Numbered from the stretch's first letter, positions 51,101-60,983 are shown. The stretch is 64,000 nt of DNA from Guptibacillus hwajinpoensis (GCF_001039475.1 NZ_LELK01000001.1:1638819-1702818), one strand, 5' to 3'. A program made the numbers and translations. The notes: a model not told the origin generated them from the letters alone.

Positions 51101-52024
51101 TCAACTATTTGCAGTGATGAAAACTCTTTCCTCCTCGAAAAGATAACGCCATTTTTTAGTTCTAATCCATTCAAACAACTTCTGAATTTCCTCGGAATTT
51201 TCCTTATACGAAATAAGAAATTCTAGTCCAGTTATCAAGTCGTCACTTTCAACAGTTCTTTCTCTACTTAGAATCGTTTTTATACGAGCAATTACAGGGC
51301 CGATAGCCATTTCATTACCGTGTTTTTTGATTGCTAACAATGCATGGCTTTTAACGTTAACAGATCGTTGGTTTAAAGCCTCTAGAAAAACAGGAAGTAA
51401 TGAAGTATTCCCCAGCTCTGTTAGTGTCCATAAAGCAGAACATTTAACGTCCCCATTCGGATGATTTAGTAAATTAACGAGATAGGGTATAGACTTTTCT
51501 GTGCCAACCTCAGATAATACTTCATTAGCATAGGTAAGGTCATACTCATCATTTGAGCGAGTTATCACCTCAATGAGAGCTCCCTCTGCGTCTGAACTTT
51601 TGCAACTTCTTAATGCTTGAATTGCTGACTGTCTGATTGCTGCACGCTTATCGGTTATGAATGTAATAATGAGAGAACAATCTTCTACGTTTTTTTGTCC
51701 TGCGAGTTGGTCAAGAATTCTTCCTTTTAAATACTTGTTCGTTTCTTCTTCAAGCGATTGCAAAAGAACAGTAACTACACGTTTGTCGCCTGTATTTTCA
51801 CCAATTTTACCGAGGATGAAAAAAATATGTTCCCTTGTACCCCTATCCTTACTCTTCTCTAACAAACTGTTAAGACTAGGTATAGCACTCACATCTGTTA
51901 GTCTTTCTGCATTTCGATAAGCCCTCCAGGAAGGAGAACCTTCATTGGTATAAATACCATCCTTACTAATGGTCTCAGCACCTGACATTTGTTTGATTAA
52001 TTCTACTATCTCTTTTTCATTCAT
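51101..52024 (-). CDS. HEAT-repeat protein
   Basis: A 307-residue all-helical protein composed of HEAT/PBS-lyase-type repeats of about 30-35 residues. Examples are SIPYLVNLLNHPNGDVKCSA, LLPVFLEALNQRSVNVKSHA and IITFITDKRAAIRQSAIQAL. It has no catalytic motif, signal peptide or membrane segment. Such proteins act as protein-interaction scaffolds. It stands alone, 229 bp from the upstream export gene. Confidence 0.8.
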   Translation of the reverse strand: MNEKEIVELIKQMSGAETISKDGIYTNEGSPSWRAYRNAERLTDVSAIPSLNSLLEKSKDRGTREHIFFILGKIGENTGDKRVVTVLLQSLEEETNKYLKGRILDQLAGQKNVEDCSLIITFITDKRAAIRQSAIQALRSCKSSDAEGALIEVITRSNDEYDLTYANEVLSEVGTEKSIPYLVNLLNHPNGDVKCSALWTLTELGNTSLLPVFLEALNQRSVNVKSHALLAIKKHGNEMAIGPVIARIKTILSRERTVESDDLITGLEFLISYKENSEEIQKLFEWIRTKKWRYLFEEERVFITANS

Positions 52025-52137
52025 TGTAATGAACTCCCTAAGCTCTTTATCCTATTGTAACCAATGCCTAGAACATAACATTATTCTAGAAGAACGCATT
52101 TAAGCTCCACCCAAGTTAGTCTATACATCATCAATGA

Positions 52138-52374
52138 TTATTCTAAATTCTTTCTTATTCTTCTTTTATCATTAACATTTAAAACAAGCTCATAACCAAA
52201 TGCGACTATTAAACCCGACCAAAAAATGATAGCTGATGAAAAAAAATCACCTGTGAAAATTAGATTATGAGTGTAGTTAAGAAATAACACGATCAAATAG
52301 GTGTAAAAGCCAGCTACTGCTCCCTTTCTCCAATTTATCATTTGTCTATTCGTTCTAGATTTAAATAAACTCAA
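52138..52374 (-). CDS. Small membrane protein (78 aa)
   Basis: The TTG at 52374 follows GGAGGA. It encodes a basic N-terminus, two helices (VAGFYTYLIVLFLNYTHNLI, FFSSAIIFWSGLIVAFGYEL) and a basic tail. Unrecognised. Confidence 0.55.
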   Translation of the reverse strand: MSLFKSRTNRQMINWRKGAVAGFYTYLIVLFLNYTHNLIFTGDFFSSAIIFWSGLIVAFGYELVLNVNDKRRIRKNLE

Positions 52375-52538
52375 AGTAAGTCCTCCAGTAAAAGATTATT
52401 ATTGAATACTAATATTTATAAAGAGCAAGATCATTTTAGCTTTCCTTCTTACTAGATTCTTTAGATTTCCAATACCAATGGTAAAACAACTAACATAATG
52501 TAATAAAAATAGACTGACACCAAAGCATAGCGGGAGTT

Positions 52539-52751
52539 TTAAGTCTCTTTAGGAAATAAGTAAGAAACCAATAATACAGTAATACCCATCGAAAACCCAG
52601 TCCAAGTGATAGCATTAATTGTACTATATTCTATATCCCGAGCTATTCCTGATAACAATAACACTAGTCTTGTAACCATAGTGAGCATGACAATCACAAA
52701 TGCAATCCACTGAATGATCGTTCGTTTGCTGTTACCCTTACTCTTCTTCAT
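52539..52751 (-). CDS. Small membrane protein (70 aa)
   Basis: Two helices (IIQWIAFVIVMLTMVTRLVL, TGFSMGITVLLVSYLF) with a basic N-terminus (MKKSKGNSKR). The start overlaps the stop of the GNAT gene by four bases (ATGA), strong evidence for translation. Function unknown. Confidence 0.65.
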   Translation of the reverse strand: MKKSKGNSKRTIIQWIAFVIVMLTMVTRLVLLLSGIARDIEYSTINAITWTGFSMGITVLLVSYLFPKET

Positions 52752-53269
52752 ATGTACTTCTCCATTCGAATATCAGACCACATTCTCCCCTGCCAGTAAG
52801 TGAAATCTTCTATTCTCGCTATTTCTTTGTATCCTAATTTCTGATAGAGTTCATGCGCCACTGTGTTAAATTCAAATACGCCGAGTTCAATACGATGAAA
52901 GCCCTGTTTCTTGATTTCTTTCTCTAAGTACCGAAGCGCCTGACTTCCGATTCCTTTGCCCCTTGCTTCTGGTTCTCCTATCGTAATTCCGATCCATGCT
53001 GTTCCATTTTCTTTTTTGAAGAGATGAGGTGGATCGATCATGTAATTCATTTCCCCAATGAGCTTGTTATTCATGAAAATCTGGTAAATCTGCAGGTAAT
53101 CAAGGCGTTCCTTGATTCCTTCTAGCGTAATGGTTTGACGCTTCTCTAATTCTTCTTGATTTTGATTCGGTCGAATCAATGGAATCAATGCCGAATCATT
53201 TTCCCAGCGGCTCATCACTTCTACAAAGAGAGAAGTAGGTTTCGTTAATTGAATGAAAGCAATCGTCAT
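52748..53269 (-). CDS. GNAT family N-acetyltransferase
   Basis: A 173-residue acetyltransferase with GEPEARGKGIGSQALRYLEK (acetyl-CoA loop R-G-K-G-I-G) and VFEFNTVAHELYQKLGY, the standard C-terminal motif of RimJ/RimL-like GNATs. The gene has AAGGAGT upstream of the ATG and is coupled to the following small membrane gene. Substrate unknown. Confidence 0.85.
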   Translation of the reverse strand: MTIAFIQLTKPTSLFVEVMSRWENDSALIPLIRPNQNQEELEKRQTITLEGIKERLDYLQIYQIFMNNKLIGEMNYMIDPPHLFKKENGTAWIGITIGEPEARGKGIGSQALRYLEKEIKKQGFHRIELGVFEFNTVAHELYQKLGYKEIARIEDFTYWQGRMWSDIRMEKYI

Positions 53270-53425
53270 GTTGTACTCCTTTCATGAGGCAAATCTATGT
53301 ATCTATGTATTACGCTATTTTTCTATCATTTTACCCCTATTCTAGATAAATCGGACAAGTACCTATCCCAATTCTATTTCGTTTCATAGGATGATAGAGA
53401 ACCTAAATAGAAAAGAGGAAGTGAC

Positions 53426-54016
53426 ATGACAAGTCCAGTATCAGGCTATATTACTGATAATCGAAACTTAGTAGAGGGTGGCAAGCCTAATTTCTTCTAT
53501 AATATTGAAGACAATCTACTGTTTGAAAGAGATCCTGAGAACCTCATCTATCTTTTATCTTCACAACAAATGCCAGCGATGATCGGTGGATCGCTTGGCG
53601 ATTTACGGATGTCGAAAGGATCGATTCGCGAACCTCATTGGCATACAAACGCATGGGAATTGGTATACCTTGTATCAGGCTCAGCAACGGTAGGCATCCT
53701 TAACCCGAACGATGATAAGCTACTGAAATACAAACTTAAAAAAGCGGGGGAAACAGTCTTCATTCCAATGGGCTACTGGCACTACATTTCTGCAGAATCC
53801 GACAACACCCAACTGCTCCTCTTCTTCAATAACGATCGCTTTCAAACACAAGATGGCTCGACTATGCTGACGGAAACGCCCCTTGAAGTGTACGAGCAAT
53901 CTTATAACATTGACCCGAAGAAAATGAAAGAAGCATTAAAGCCACTTAAAGGACAAGGCGCCGTCGTCATTGGACCACCGCCTCCTCTTTCACAAAAAAG
54001 GAGAAGTTGGATCTAA
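53426..54016 (+). CDS. Cupin-domain protein (oxalate decarboxylase-like)
   Basis: A 196-residue single cupin. The metal-binding motif is REPHWHTNAWELVYLVSG with His71, His73 and Glu78; the second motif supplies His119 (GYWHYI). This set fits the Mn-binding site of germin/oxalate-decarboxylase-like cupins, but the protein has one domain rather than two. The C-terminus is proline-rich (VIGPPPPLSQ). AGAGGAAG precedes the ATG and a terminator follows. Catalytic activity is unknown. Confidence 0.8.
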   Translation: MTSPVSGYITDNRNLVEGGKPNFFYNIEDNLLFERDPENLIYLLSSQQMPAMIGGSLGDLRMSKGSIREPHWHTNAWELVYLVSGSATVGILNPNDDKLLKYKLKKAGETVFIPMGYWHYISAESDNTQLLLFFNNDRFQTQDGSTMLTETPLEVYEQSYNIDPKKMKEALKPLKGQGAVVIGPPPPLSQKRRSWI

Positions 54017-54052
54017 CATACCAATGAATCCCATCCCCAAGATAATAGTAGA

Positions 54053-54085
54053 AAACCTTAGGAACGGTTGAGTGACCTAAGGTTT
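54053..54085. terminator. Bidirectional terminator
   Basis: A 10-bp stem (AAACCTTAGG with CCTAAGGTTT) followed by T-runs. It lies between the cupin gene and the convergent universal stress protein gene. Confidence 0.85.
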
Positions 54086-54099
54086 TTTGGTTCGCCTCA

Positions 54100-54519
54100 T
54101 TATTTCACAATCAACACAGGACAATTGGCTCGTTTCGCAACCTTATGACTAACACTACCAAGAACAAACTCCTGTAATCCATTTAGTCCACGACTTCCAA
54201 TGATCACGATATCAAACTGGTTTTCGTTTGCATACTTCACGATGACTGGTCCTGGTTCTCCACGCAGTACTTTAACTTCGTAATTCACACCAGCATCTTT
54301 CGCAATTCGCTCGACTTCACTCACCTGATCTTTACGTGAATCATTTACATCGACAGCATGCCAATGGGTAAGAACATCACTTTTCGCACGTTCAACATCT
54401 ACAACATACACAACCTCAAGCATTGAGCCTTCCGAACACTTCGCGATATTAACGGCATTTTCCGCCGCTCGCTTTGAATGTTGTGACCCATCTGTTGCTA
54501 GTAGGATCTTTTGGTACAT
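54100..54519 (-). CDS. Universal stress protein (UspA family)
   Basis: A 139-residue UspA protein starting with KILLATDGSQHSKRAAENAV and ending in the nucleotide-binding segment IIGSRGLNGLQEFVLGSVSH and CPVLIVK. The G-x2-G-x9-G-S pattern suggests ATP binding. It lies 15 bp downstream of the SulP transporter gene, and this SulP-Usp pairing is common in bacteria, suggesting a regulatory role for the stress protein on the transporter. Confidence 0.92.
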   Translation of the reverse strand: MYQKILLATDGSQHSKRAAENAVNIAKCSEGSMLEVVYVVDVERAKSDVLTHWHAVDVNDSRKDQVSEVERIAKDAGVNYEVKVLRGEPGPVIVKYANENQFDIVIIGSRGLNGLQEFVLGSVSHKVAKRANCPVLIVK

Positions 54520-54534
54520 AGTCGTTGCCCCCTA

Positions 54535-55983
54535 TCAATGTGATCCAAGCTTATTCGCTAACTTCCCTACTAATTCGGTACTATCCTCGTTTAACCCTGT
54601 TACGTTCACTTTTTTTCCGTTTGATTTATAGTTAGAAACGATTTTATCCACTGCAGCAACTGCAGAATCATCCCATATATGCGAACCGCTTAAATTGATT
54701 TCAACTTCTTCAACATCCACATCATATTGAAATTGATCAAGCAGCTCTGTGACGGAAGCAAAGAAGAGCTCTCCGTAAATCGAATAGCGAATTCTACCTT
54801 CTTTTCTTTCTTCTTCAACACGAACGCGAGAGATTTTGGAAACGAAGAAAATAGAACTTAAAATAATACCAGCAAAAACTCCTATCGCTAAATTGTGTGT
54901 TAGCACAACAGTTAGAACGGTAATAACCATAACGGCAGCATCCGTTCTAGGAACAAGGTGAATCGTGCGGATGGAGTTCCAATCGAATGTGCTAACAGCC
55001 ACCATAATCATGACCCCTGCTAATGCTGCCATCGGAATTTGAATGACGATATCACCTAACACTACGATCAGAAACATGAGGAAAACCCCAGCGACAAGCG
55101 ACGAAAGCCTTCCGCGACCGCCCGATTTGATATTAATAATCGACTGACCAATCATCGCACAGCCTGCCATCCCTCCGAAGAAACCGGTGATGATATTGGC
55201 GATTCCCTGTCCTCTGCTTTCCCTATTTTTATCACTACTCGTTTCGGTCGAATCATCTACAATCGAAGCGGTTAAGAGTGACTCCAGTAATCCAACGATT
55301 GCTAGTGCAAGGGCATAGGGGAAAATAATCATCAACGTCTCAAGGGTAAGAGGGATCTTCGGAATCAGAAAGATCGGGAGAGTTTGTGAGATGGTTCCCA
55401 TGTCTCCAACGGCCCGAATGTCAAAATCCATCATGATCGTAACGACCGTTACCAACACAATCGCAACGAGTGTGGAAGGCACAGCTTTCGTTACATATGG
55501 AAACAAATAAATGCAGGCTAACGTGACGACAACTAAAACATACATCACCCACGTCTCATCAACGAAATGCTCAAGCTGCGATGTGAAGATTAAGATAGCC
55601 AGAGCATTCACAAAGCCTACCATCACTGACCTTGGAATGAACTTCATATAGCGAGCTAGTTTAAGCAGCCCGAAGATGACTTGAATGATACCTGTAAGAA
55701 TCGAAGCAGCTAATAAATACTGAAGGCCGTGATTGGCTACAAGATCAATGAACACTAGCGCCATGGCTCCTGTTGCTGCGGAAATCATACCCGGTCTACC
55801 ACCAACAAATGAGATCGTTACCGCAATCGTAAAAGAAGCATATAACCCAACCATTGGATCTACCCCTGCGATAATGGAGAAAGCAATTGCTTCAGGAATT
55901 AAGGCAAGTGCCACGACCAATCCAGATAAAAGATCACCTTTCATATTGCCAAACCACGACTCTCGATAAGTCGATTGAGACAA
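54535..55983 (-). CDS. SulP family inorganic anion transporter with STAS domain
   Basis: About 482 residues with ten to twelve helices and the family motifs [20 protein letters not shown] near the start and [20 protein letters not shown] in the middle. A C-terminal STAS domain follows ([20 protein letters not shown]). Substrates of the family are sulfate, bicarbonate or other anions. I choose the TTG at 55983 because GGAGGGG lies seven bases upstream. The open frame continues to 56055 but those codons come from repeat copy f. It is co-transcribed with the universal stress gene. Confidence 0.88.
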   Translation of the reverse strand: MSQSTYRESWFGNMKGDLLSGLVVALALIPEAIAFSIIAGVDPMVGLYASFTIAVTISFVGGRPGMISAATGAMALVFIDLVANHGLQYLLAASILTGIIQVIFGLLKLARYMKFIPRSVMVGFVNALAILIFTSQLEHFVDETWVMYVLVVVTLACIYLFPYVTKAVPSTLVAIVLVTVVTIMMDFDIRAVGDMGTISQTLPIFLIPKIPLTLETLMIIFPYALALAIVGLLESLLTASIVDDSTETSSDKNRESRGQGIANIITGFFGGMAGCAMIGQSIINIKSGGRGRLSSLVAGVFLMFLIVVLGDIVIQIPMAALAGVMIMVAVSTFDWNSIRTIHLVPRTDAAVMVITVLTVVLTHNLAIGVFAGIILSSIFFVSKISRVRVEEERKEGRIRYSIYGELFFASVTELLDQFQYDVDVEEVEINLSGSHIWDDSAVAAVDKIVSNYKSNGKKVNVTGLNEDSTELVGKLANKLGSH

Positions 55984-56040
55984 ACAGACCCCTCCCTTCA
56001 CAGTTCTTGTTAGTATGTGTGAATTGGCAGAAGTAATACC

Positions 56041-56085
56041 GGTGCCTGTCACCACCCGATTTAGCTCGAATCATGTCGAATGGAT
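56041..56085 (+). repeat. Interspersed repeat, copy f
   Basis: GGTGCCTGTCACCACCCGAT, then TTAGCTCGAATCATGTCGAA and TGGATTT. It lies between the divergent SulP and VOC genes, about 60 bp upstream of the SulP start, and extends that reading frame artificially. Confidence 0.75.
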
Positions 56086-56173
56086 TTACAGAAGGTTATG
56101 TTCCCTAGGTATGTATAAAGGCTCATCATTTCAATGCTATAATGAAAGCACAAAATCAAAGGAGTTGATCATA

Positions 56174-56596
56174 ATGACATTGAGTCTAACCCCTTTCTTA
56201 AACTTGAAAAGAAATGCAAAGGAAGCAATCGAGTTTTATGAAAAAGCACTTGGTGCAGAAGTTCTTTCGATGATGACTTACGGAGATATGTCAGGGATGT
56301 CTGATACATATTCAGATGACCTGAAAGATCTTGTGGCAACGGCAAAGCTACAAATTGGTGAATCGGCACTCATGATCTCAGATGTCCCTGATGCTACAAA
56401 TGTGGAAGCGAGTAAACAAATAACAATTGGTATTACAACAAATGATGTGGAAAAATCCAAACGAATTTTTGAAGCGTTGCAACAAGACGGCACAGTGAAT
56501 ATGCCGTTTGGTGAACAACCTTTCAGCCCAGGTTTTGGCGATGTAACGGATAAATTTGGTGTGACTTTCCTCGTTTATACTGAAATAGAAAACTAG
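56174..56596 (+). CDS. VOC family protein (PhnB-like)
   Basis: A 140-residue vicinal-oxygen-chelate protein of the PhnB type: LTPFLNLKRNAKEAIEFYEK at the start, ISDVPDATNVEASKQITIGI in the middle, and FGDVTDKFGVTFLVYTEIE at the end. The ATG at 56174 has AAGGAGTTG upstream. Usual fold: two beta-alpha-beta-beta-beta units. Function of the subgroup is not established. Confidence 0.82.
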   Translation: MTLSLTPFLNLKRNAKEAIEFYEKALGAEVLSMMTYGDMSGMSDTYSDDLKDLVATAKLQIGESALMISDVPDATNVEASKQITIGITTNDVEKSKRIFEALQQDGTVNMPFGEQPFSPGFGDVTDKFGVTFLVYTEIEN

Positions 56597-56599
56597 AAT

Positions 56600-56640
56600 A
56601 AAACTGGAGTGTAAGCTTGAAAGCTAACACTCCAGTTTTC
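56600..56640. terminator. Terminator of the VOC gene
   Basis: A stem of about 13 bp (AAAACTGGAGTGT with ACACTCCAGTTTT) with a small inner AGCTT/AGCT pair, three bases after the stop codon. Confidence 0.85.
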
Positions 56641-56695
56641 ATTTCTCCATACTACTCTTTCTCACTTCTAATTAACAAGGTGGTTCGAGCAACAT

Positions 56696-56968
56696 TTAAC
56701 CTAAATAAAGCACTCGATCTTCCTTCTCAGTTGCTCTAATCGTAACTTTAGCAGCTAGTTGTTCAGGCTGTGTTCCATATTGCTCTTTCACTTCTTCATA
56801 GTACCTTTTTATGTATTCCTCAAGTTCTCCTAGCGTCGTATCCTTAGATAAGACTTTCACACGCCCAATTTCGAGACCCTTAAATGAATCCTCAGAATCC
56901 GCTACATGATCCTGTCCAAAAGCTTTCACTTCAAATTCTACTTTTATTTTTTCTGTCACTGGTTTCAC
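56696..56968 (-). CDS. Hypothetical protein (90 aa)
   Basis: A soluble acidic 90-residue protein, probably alpha/beta, with IKVEFEVKAFGQDHVADSED, ELEEYIKRYYEEVKEQYG and VTIRATEKEDRVLYLG. It starts with GTG 29 bp after the fosB stop, the last of three genes in one direction. Unrecognised. Confidence 0.6.
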   Translation of the reverse strand: MKPVTEKIKVEFEVKAFGQDHVADSEDSFKGLEIGRVKVLSKDTTLGELEEYIKRYYEEVKEQYGTQPEQLAAKVTIRATEKEDRVLYLG

Positions 56969-56997
56969 TCTTTTCGAATAGTGTTCTAATTTTTAAT

Positions 56998-57420
56998 TCA
57001 ATCGTAAAAGGTCATATGTGGTTTTTCTTCCTTATAATAATCTAGCCTTTCTTTCAGTGTACCGGTATGAAATTCGAACTTATGACCATCAGGGTCAGTG
57101 AAATAAATTGATTTTTTATCTCGCTCATTTCTTGGTCGTCCTGTTAGGAGGGTCACATTCAATTCATTCAACTTATTGTACATCTCTAAAAAGTCTTTTT
57201 CATCAATAGTGAAAGCGATATGGGTGTAGGATTCGCTAATTTCGTCTCGAGGAATGTTTTCCTCAACATTAAGAGCAAGCCACATCCCATTTAAATCGAA
57301 ATATGCTGTGTTTGCTCCCTTAACAAGAAGTTTCGCACCAAATACATTCTTATAAAATTTAATCGACTGTTCTAAATTAGAAACCGAAAACAATAAATGA
57401 TTTAATCCTTTTATAGCCAT
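56998..57420 (-). CDS. fosB: Metallothiol transferase FosB (fosfomycin resistance)
   Basis: A 140-residue glyoxalase-fold enzyme that opens the epoxide of fosfomycin with a thiol, bacillithiol in Bacillaceae. Metal ligands His8 (GLNHLLFS), His67 (YTHIAFTI) and Glu116 (HKFEFHTG) are present. The C-terminus [19 protein letters not shown] is as in the B. subtilis protein, which I recall as highly similar over the full length. GAGGTG precedes the ATG. It follows an alcohol dehydrogenase gene by 25 bp. Confidence 0.93.
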   Translation of the reverse strand: MAIKGLNHLLFSVSNLEQSIKFYKNVFGAKLLVKGANTAYFDLNGMWLALNVEENIPRDEISESYTHIAFTIDEKDFLEMYNKLNELNVTLLTGRPRNERDKKSIYFTDPDGHKFEFHTGTLKERLDYYKEEKPHMTFYD

Positions 57421-57445
57421 TGTTTCACCTCAAAATGTGGATAAG

Positions 57446-58369
57446 TTACTCTTCATACCTCACTAGTACCTTTAACGGATTGATAGTGTGTTGACTAAGC
57501 TCTTCAAAACAATCAATGAGTTCATTCGATTTAATTTCATGTTGAAAGATGTCCTGCAACTGCGGAGTTTTCTTATAACAATCGAAGAACCACCTTGCAT
57601 GCTTATGATAATCCCAACCATCACTCGAACCAACGATCCGGAGTTCTTTTTCATAGAAGTCCTCATTTAAATAGAGTAGATCCTTATTTCCGTCAGATAA
57701 GACACAAATATCTCCGTTACGTTTCATTGCTCTCAAGAGCGCATCGAATCCGGCTTTACTAGAAGAACATTCAATACCAAAGTCATAAACAGTGCTAGAC
57801 TCCTTCAATATATATTTCGCACCTAAAACTTCAGCCACTTCTCCTCGACGTAGGATAGGATCTATAACGTCCACTTGCTCAACACCTACATAGTTCTTTA
57901 GAAAGTGAATAGTCAGAAGTCCCATTGTGCCAGCTCCTGCTACGAGTACGCGATCTTTTGGCTCTGGATTAAGCTTCAGAACACCTTTACCAGCATCACA
58001 GGACAGCGTGTTCAGTAACGCATATGTATAATTGATTGACTCTGGGACTTTTACAACGTTATGCCCTTTTTCAATACTATAATCTTTGTGCCCATAAGTT
58101 GCTATGACATGATCCCCAACCTTTAAGCCCCAAACCTCTCTTCCTATTTCAACGACTTTTCCATAACTCTCATATCCCGTTTCACGAGGATAGCTAGGGT
58201 TTGGATCTGTTACATCCGTCTCACTATACTGTGGCAACTCAGCACCGATGCTAATTGCCCCGGCAATCGTTCTGATTAAAACTTCATCCTCCTCAATCGG
58301 AGGCAACACTTTAGATTTCCACTCTAATTGTTTAGGACCTACTAACGTAAGAGAATGCTGTAACATCAT
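57446..58369 (-). CDS. Zinc-type alcohol dehydrogenase-like protein (MDR family)
   Basis: A 307-residue medium-chain dehydrogenase/reductase with the N-terminal GroES-like domain (GYESYGKVVEIGREVWGLKV, VGDHVI) and a Rossmann domain with VLVAGAGTMGLLTIHFL. The usual catalytic-zinc Cys at the start of the domain is replaced (AGAISIGAELPQYSE), so metal-dependent alcohol oxidation is not certain. AAGGATG precedes the ATG. It is the first gene of a cluster with fosB; a functional link is not obvious. Confidence 0.82.
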   Translation of the reverse strand: MMLQHSLTLVGPKQLEWKSKVLPPIEEDEVLIRTIAGAISIGAELPQYSETDVTDPNPSYPRETGYESYGKVVEIGREVWGLKVGDHVIATYGHKDYSIEKGHNVVKVPESINYTYALLNTLSCDAGKGVLKLNPEPKDRVLVAGAGTMGLLTIHFLKNYVGVEQVDVIDPILRRGEVAEVLGAKYILKESSTVYDFGIECSSSKAGFDALLRAMKRNGDICVLSDGNKDLLYLNEDFYEKELRIVGSSDGWDYHKHARWFFDCYKKTPQLQDIFQHEIKSNELIDCFEELSQHTINPLKVLVRYEE

Positions 58370-58527
58370 ATGGTCATCCTTTGTAAAAATATTTATAATC
58401 TATTATTTTTAGGGTATTATCCCAACGTACACACCTTTAGTTTTCTACCATAGTTTAACAGATTAAGTCGTCATGCGTAATTCATCACTCGATAGCTCTA
58501 TCCTCTAACACTCCTCTTACCACCCCA

Positions 58528-58578
58528 AAAAAAAGACCAGACAAACCACACATAAATGCATGGCTGCCCAGTCTTTCA
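58528..58578 (-). terminator. Terminator of the beta-glucoside operon
   Basis: On the minus strand, AAAGAC...GTCTTT arms with inner TGGGCA/TGTCTG-type pairing are followed by eight Ts, 18 bp after the GH1 stop. Confidence 0.6.
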
Positions 58579-58595
58579 AAGTTATCGATTCAATT

Positions 58596-59939
58596 TCAAA
58601 CCTCAAACCATCCGTTCGTAATCGTTTGTCTATACCAATAGTAGCTGTCCTTTGGTGTGCGCTCAAACGTGCGATAATTAACATGAATGATACCGAAGCG
58701 CTTTTCGTATCCAAATGCCCACTCGAAGTTATCGAGCAATGACCATACAATATATCCTTTGATCGGTACACCAGATTTGATGGCGCGGTGTAGTGCTGTT
58801 AGATGTTGCTTTAAGTAATCGATGCGCTCTTTGTCATGAACTCTTCCATCTTCTACTTCATGGTTGTAGCAGGCACCGTTTTCCGTAATATAAATCGGCA
58901 CATCGCCGTAAGTTTCGTGTAGATCGGTTAGAATGTTGTAGAACCCGTCGGAGTAAATGGGCCAGCCGATATCTGTTTTACGATAATCTAGAGGAACCTC
59001 TTCTACTTCAAAAAGACCTTCGCCTTCTTTGTAACGTCCAAGGCCTCCTGTGTAATAGTTGATTCCCATGAAATCGATCGGCTGTGAAATCAGTTCAAGA
59101 TCGCCGTCTTCAAGCTTTAGCTTCGCGTTATGATCTTCGAAAATAGAAATCAATTCCTCAGGATATGATCCTTTGAAGACAGGATCCATGAACCATTCTT
59201 TCTGCCACATCATCCCTCGCTTGCACGCGTCGATATCTTCTTGTTCTGAGCTAAACGGCTCGAGCCAACCGGAATTTGGTGCATATCCGATTTCACCATT
59301 TGGCAATAGTTCACGGAACGATTGCACTGCTTTTCCGTGAGCAACCATAAGATGGTGAGCAACATCCACACCAGCTTGTAAATCCTTTTTGCCTGGTGCG
59401 TGAATGCCTAAGTAGTTCGATAAGAACGAAGCACACCAAGGTTCATTGATCGTAATCCACTGCTTCACCTGGTCACCGAATTCTTTAAACATGGCAATAG
59501 CGTATTCGTTGAAAGCATCGATCGTATCACGGTTCTCCCAGCCGCCCTCATCCTGGAGGACTTGAGGTAGATCCCAATGGTAAAGGGTGATCATCGGTTC
59601 AATGCCATTCTCGATTAGCTCATCGATTAGGTTTTGATAGTACGCGACACCCTTTGGATTGAGTTCTCCTCTTCCCTCTGGCATCACACGTGGCCAGGAG
59701 ATGGAGAAGCGATACAGATCTACACCTAGTTTCTTAAGGTGCTGCACGTCTTCTTTATATAAGTGATAGCTATTACATGCCTCATCTCCATGGTCCCCAT
59801 TTTTTACGTTTCCTGGAGCATGAGAAAATGTATCCCAAATGGAAGGTGATCTGCCGTCTTCATTCGCCGCCCCTTCGATTTGGTACGAAGCTGTTGCTGC
59901 TCCCCATTTGAGTGTTTTTGGAAAATCAATCGTTGTCAT
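58596..59939 (-). CDS. GH1 beta-glucosidase
   Basis: A 447-residue family 1 glycosidase of the usual length. Acid/base Glu166 lies in WITINEPWC and nucleophile Glu353 in YITENGAC; the start contains FLWGAATAS-like LKWGAATASYQIEGA. There is no signal peptide, so it cleaves imported beta-glucosides (for example cellobiose or other disaccharides) in the cytoplasm. AGGAGG precedes the ATG. It is the last gene of the operon that begins with the binding protein at the right edge. Confidence 0.93.
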   Translation of the reverse strand: MTTIDFPKTLKWGAATASYQIEGAANEDGRSPSIWDTFSHAPGNVKNGDHGDEACNSYHLYKEDVQHLKKLGVDLYRFSISWPRVMPEGRGELNPKGVAYYQNLIDELIENGIEPMITLYHWDLPQVLQDEGGWENRDTIDAFNEYAIAMFKEFGDQVKQWITINEPWCASFLSNYLGIHAPGKKDLQAGVDVAHHLMVAHGKAVQSFRELLPNGEIGYAPNSGWLEPFSSEQEDIDACKRGMMWQKEWFMDPVFKGSYPEELISIFEDHNAKLKLEDGDLELISQPIDFMGINYYTGGLGRYKEGEGLFEVEEVPLDYRKTDIGWPIYSDGFYNILTDLHETYGDVPIYITENGACYNHEVEDGRVHDKERIDYLKQHLTALHRAIKSGVPIKGYIVWSLLDNFEWAFGYEKRFGIIHVNYRTFERTPKDSYYWYRQTITNGWFEV

Positions 59940-59969
59940 GGTTGGTATCCTCCTGTATTCAGAAGACTC

Positions 59970-60983
59970 TTACCTCTCAATACTAGATGATCGAATAACG
60001 AGTTCAGGATCCACTTTCACTGGATGGATCTCAACATTTCCTCGTATTAAATCATCTAACATGTAGGCAGCGAGCTTTCCTAACTTATGTTTGTCCTGTT
60101 TAACGGTCGAAAGAGGTGGATCGCTATAGCGACATGACTCGATATCGTCACAGCCGATTAACTGAATGTCTTCTGGAACTCTGACACCATGTTCTTTCAT
60201 CGCTTTCAATGCACCAAGCGCCATCATGTCAGAAGCGGCAAACACGGCTTCTGGCCATCCATCACCTTGAAGAATTTTCTTCATTGCGTAGTAACCGCTT
60301 TCTTCAAAGAAATCTCCGTAGTGAATCCATTCCTCATTTAAAGGAAGACCGAACTGCTTCATCGCATCGATAAACCCTTCGTTTCGAATGCTAGAAATAA
60401 GCGAATCTTGTTTTCCACCAATGTATGCGACCTTTTTCACTTTGTTTAAATATAAATTCTCAACGACCTTCATGCCGATCTTGGCATTATCGGTCATAAT
60501 ATAACTGGAGTTTGGTCCTTCCAGCTTTAAATCGATTCCAATACAAGGAATCTCACTCTCTGCAATCTCACAAACAGCCTCTTCAATTTCATCACCGGCA
60601 ACGATCAAGCATCCATCGACATGGAAATGCTTGCATCGTTCCAAGTATTTGCTTTCACCTTGGTAGAACTTCTCGTTTGAGAAGAGCAGGAGATCATAAC
60701 CGAGAGCTCCTACTGCTTTCTTAAACGAGTTCACCACTTCATTAAAGAAAGGGTGCTTAAAATCAACGTTGATTTTACCTGCATAAATCAATCCGATTAA
60801 GTTCGATTTCTTTGTTGCCAGTGACTTGGCTGAAAATGTTGGCTGGTATTTCGTGTCTTCAATAATTTTATATACTTTTTGACGAGTGGCCTCACTGATT
60901 CCACCGTAATTGTTCATAATTTTTGATACAGTAGCTGGAGATACTCCTGCCATTTTCGCAATATCTTTAATCGTTAAATTCAT
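59970..60983 (-). CDS. LacI family transcriptional regulator
   Basis: About 337 residues with an N-terminal helix-turn-helix and hinge (TIKDIAKMAGVSPATVSKIM) and a sugar-binding core (GLIYAGKINVDFKHPFFNEV; PEAVFAASDMMALGALKAM; ELVIRSSS at the end). The start at 60983 is preferred because AAGGAG is nine bases upstream; the ATG three codons earlier is too close to it. It is encoded within the beta-glucoside operon and probably represses it in the absence of a beta-glucoside or related sugar. Confidence 0.9.
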   Translation of the reverse strand: MNLTIKDIAKMAGVSPATVSKIMNNYGGISEATRQKVYKIIEDTKYQPTFSAKSLATKKSNLIGLIYAGKINVDFKHPFFNEVVNSFKKAVGALGYDLLLFSNEKFYQGESKYLERCKHFHVDGCLIVAGDEIEEAVCEIAESEIPCIGIDLKLEGPNSSYIMTDNAKIGMKVVENLYLNKVKKVAYIGGKQDSLISSIRNEGFIDAMKQFGLPLNEEWIHYGDFFEESGYYAMKKILQGDGWPEAVFAASDMMALGALKAMKEHGVRVPEDIQLIGCDDIESCRYSDPPLSTVKQDKHKLGKLAAYMLDDLIRGNVEIHPVKVDPELVIRSSSIER

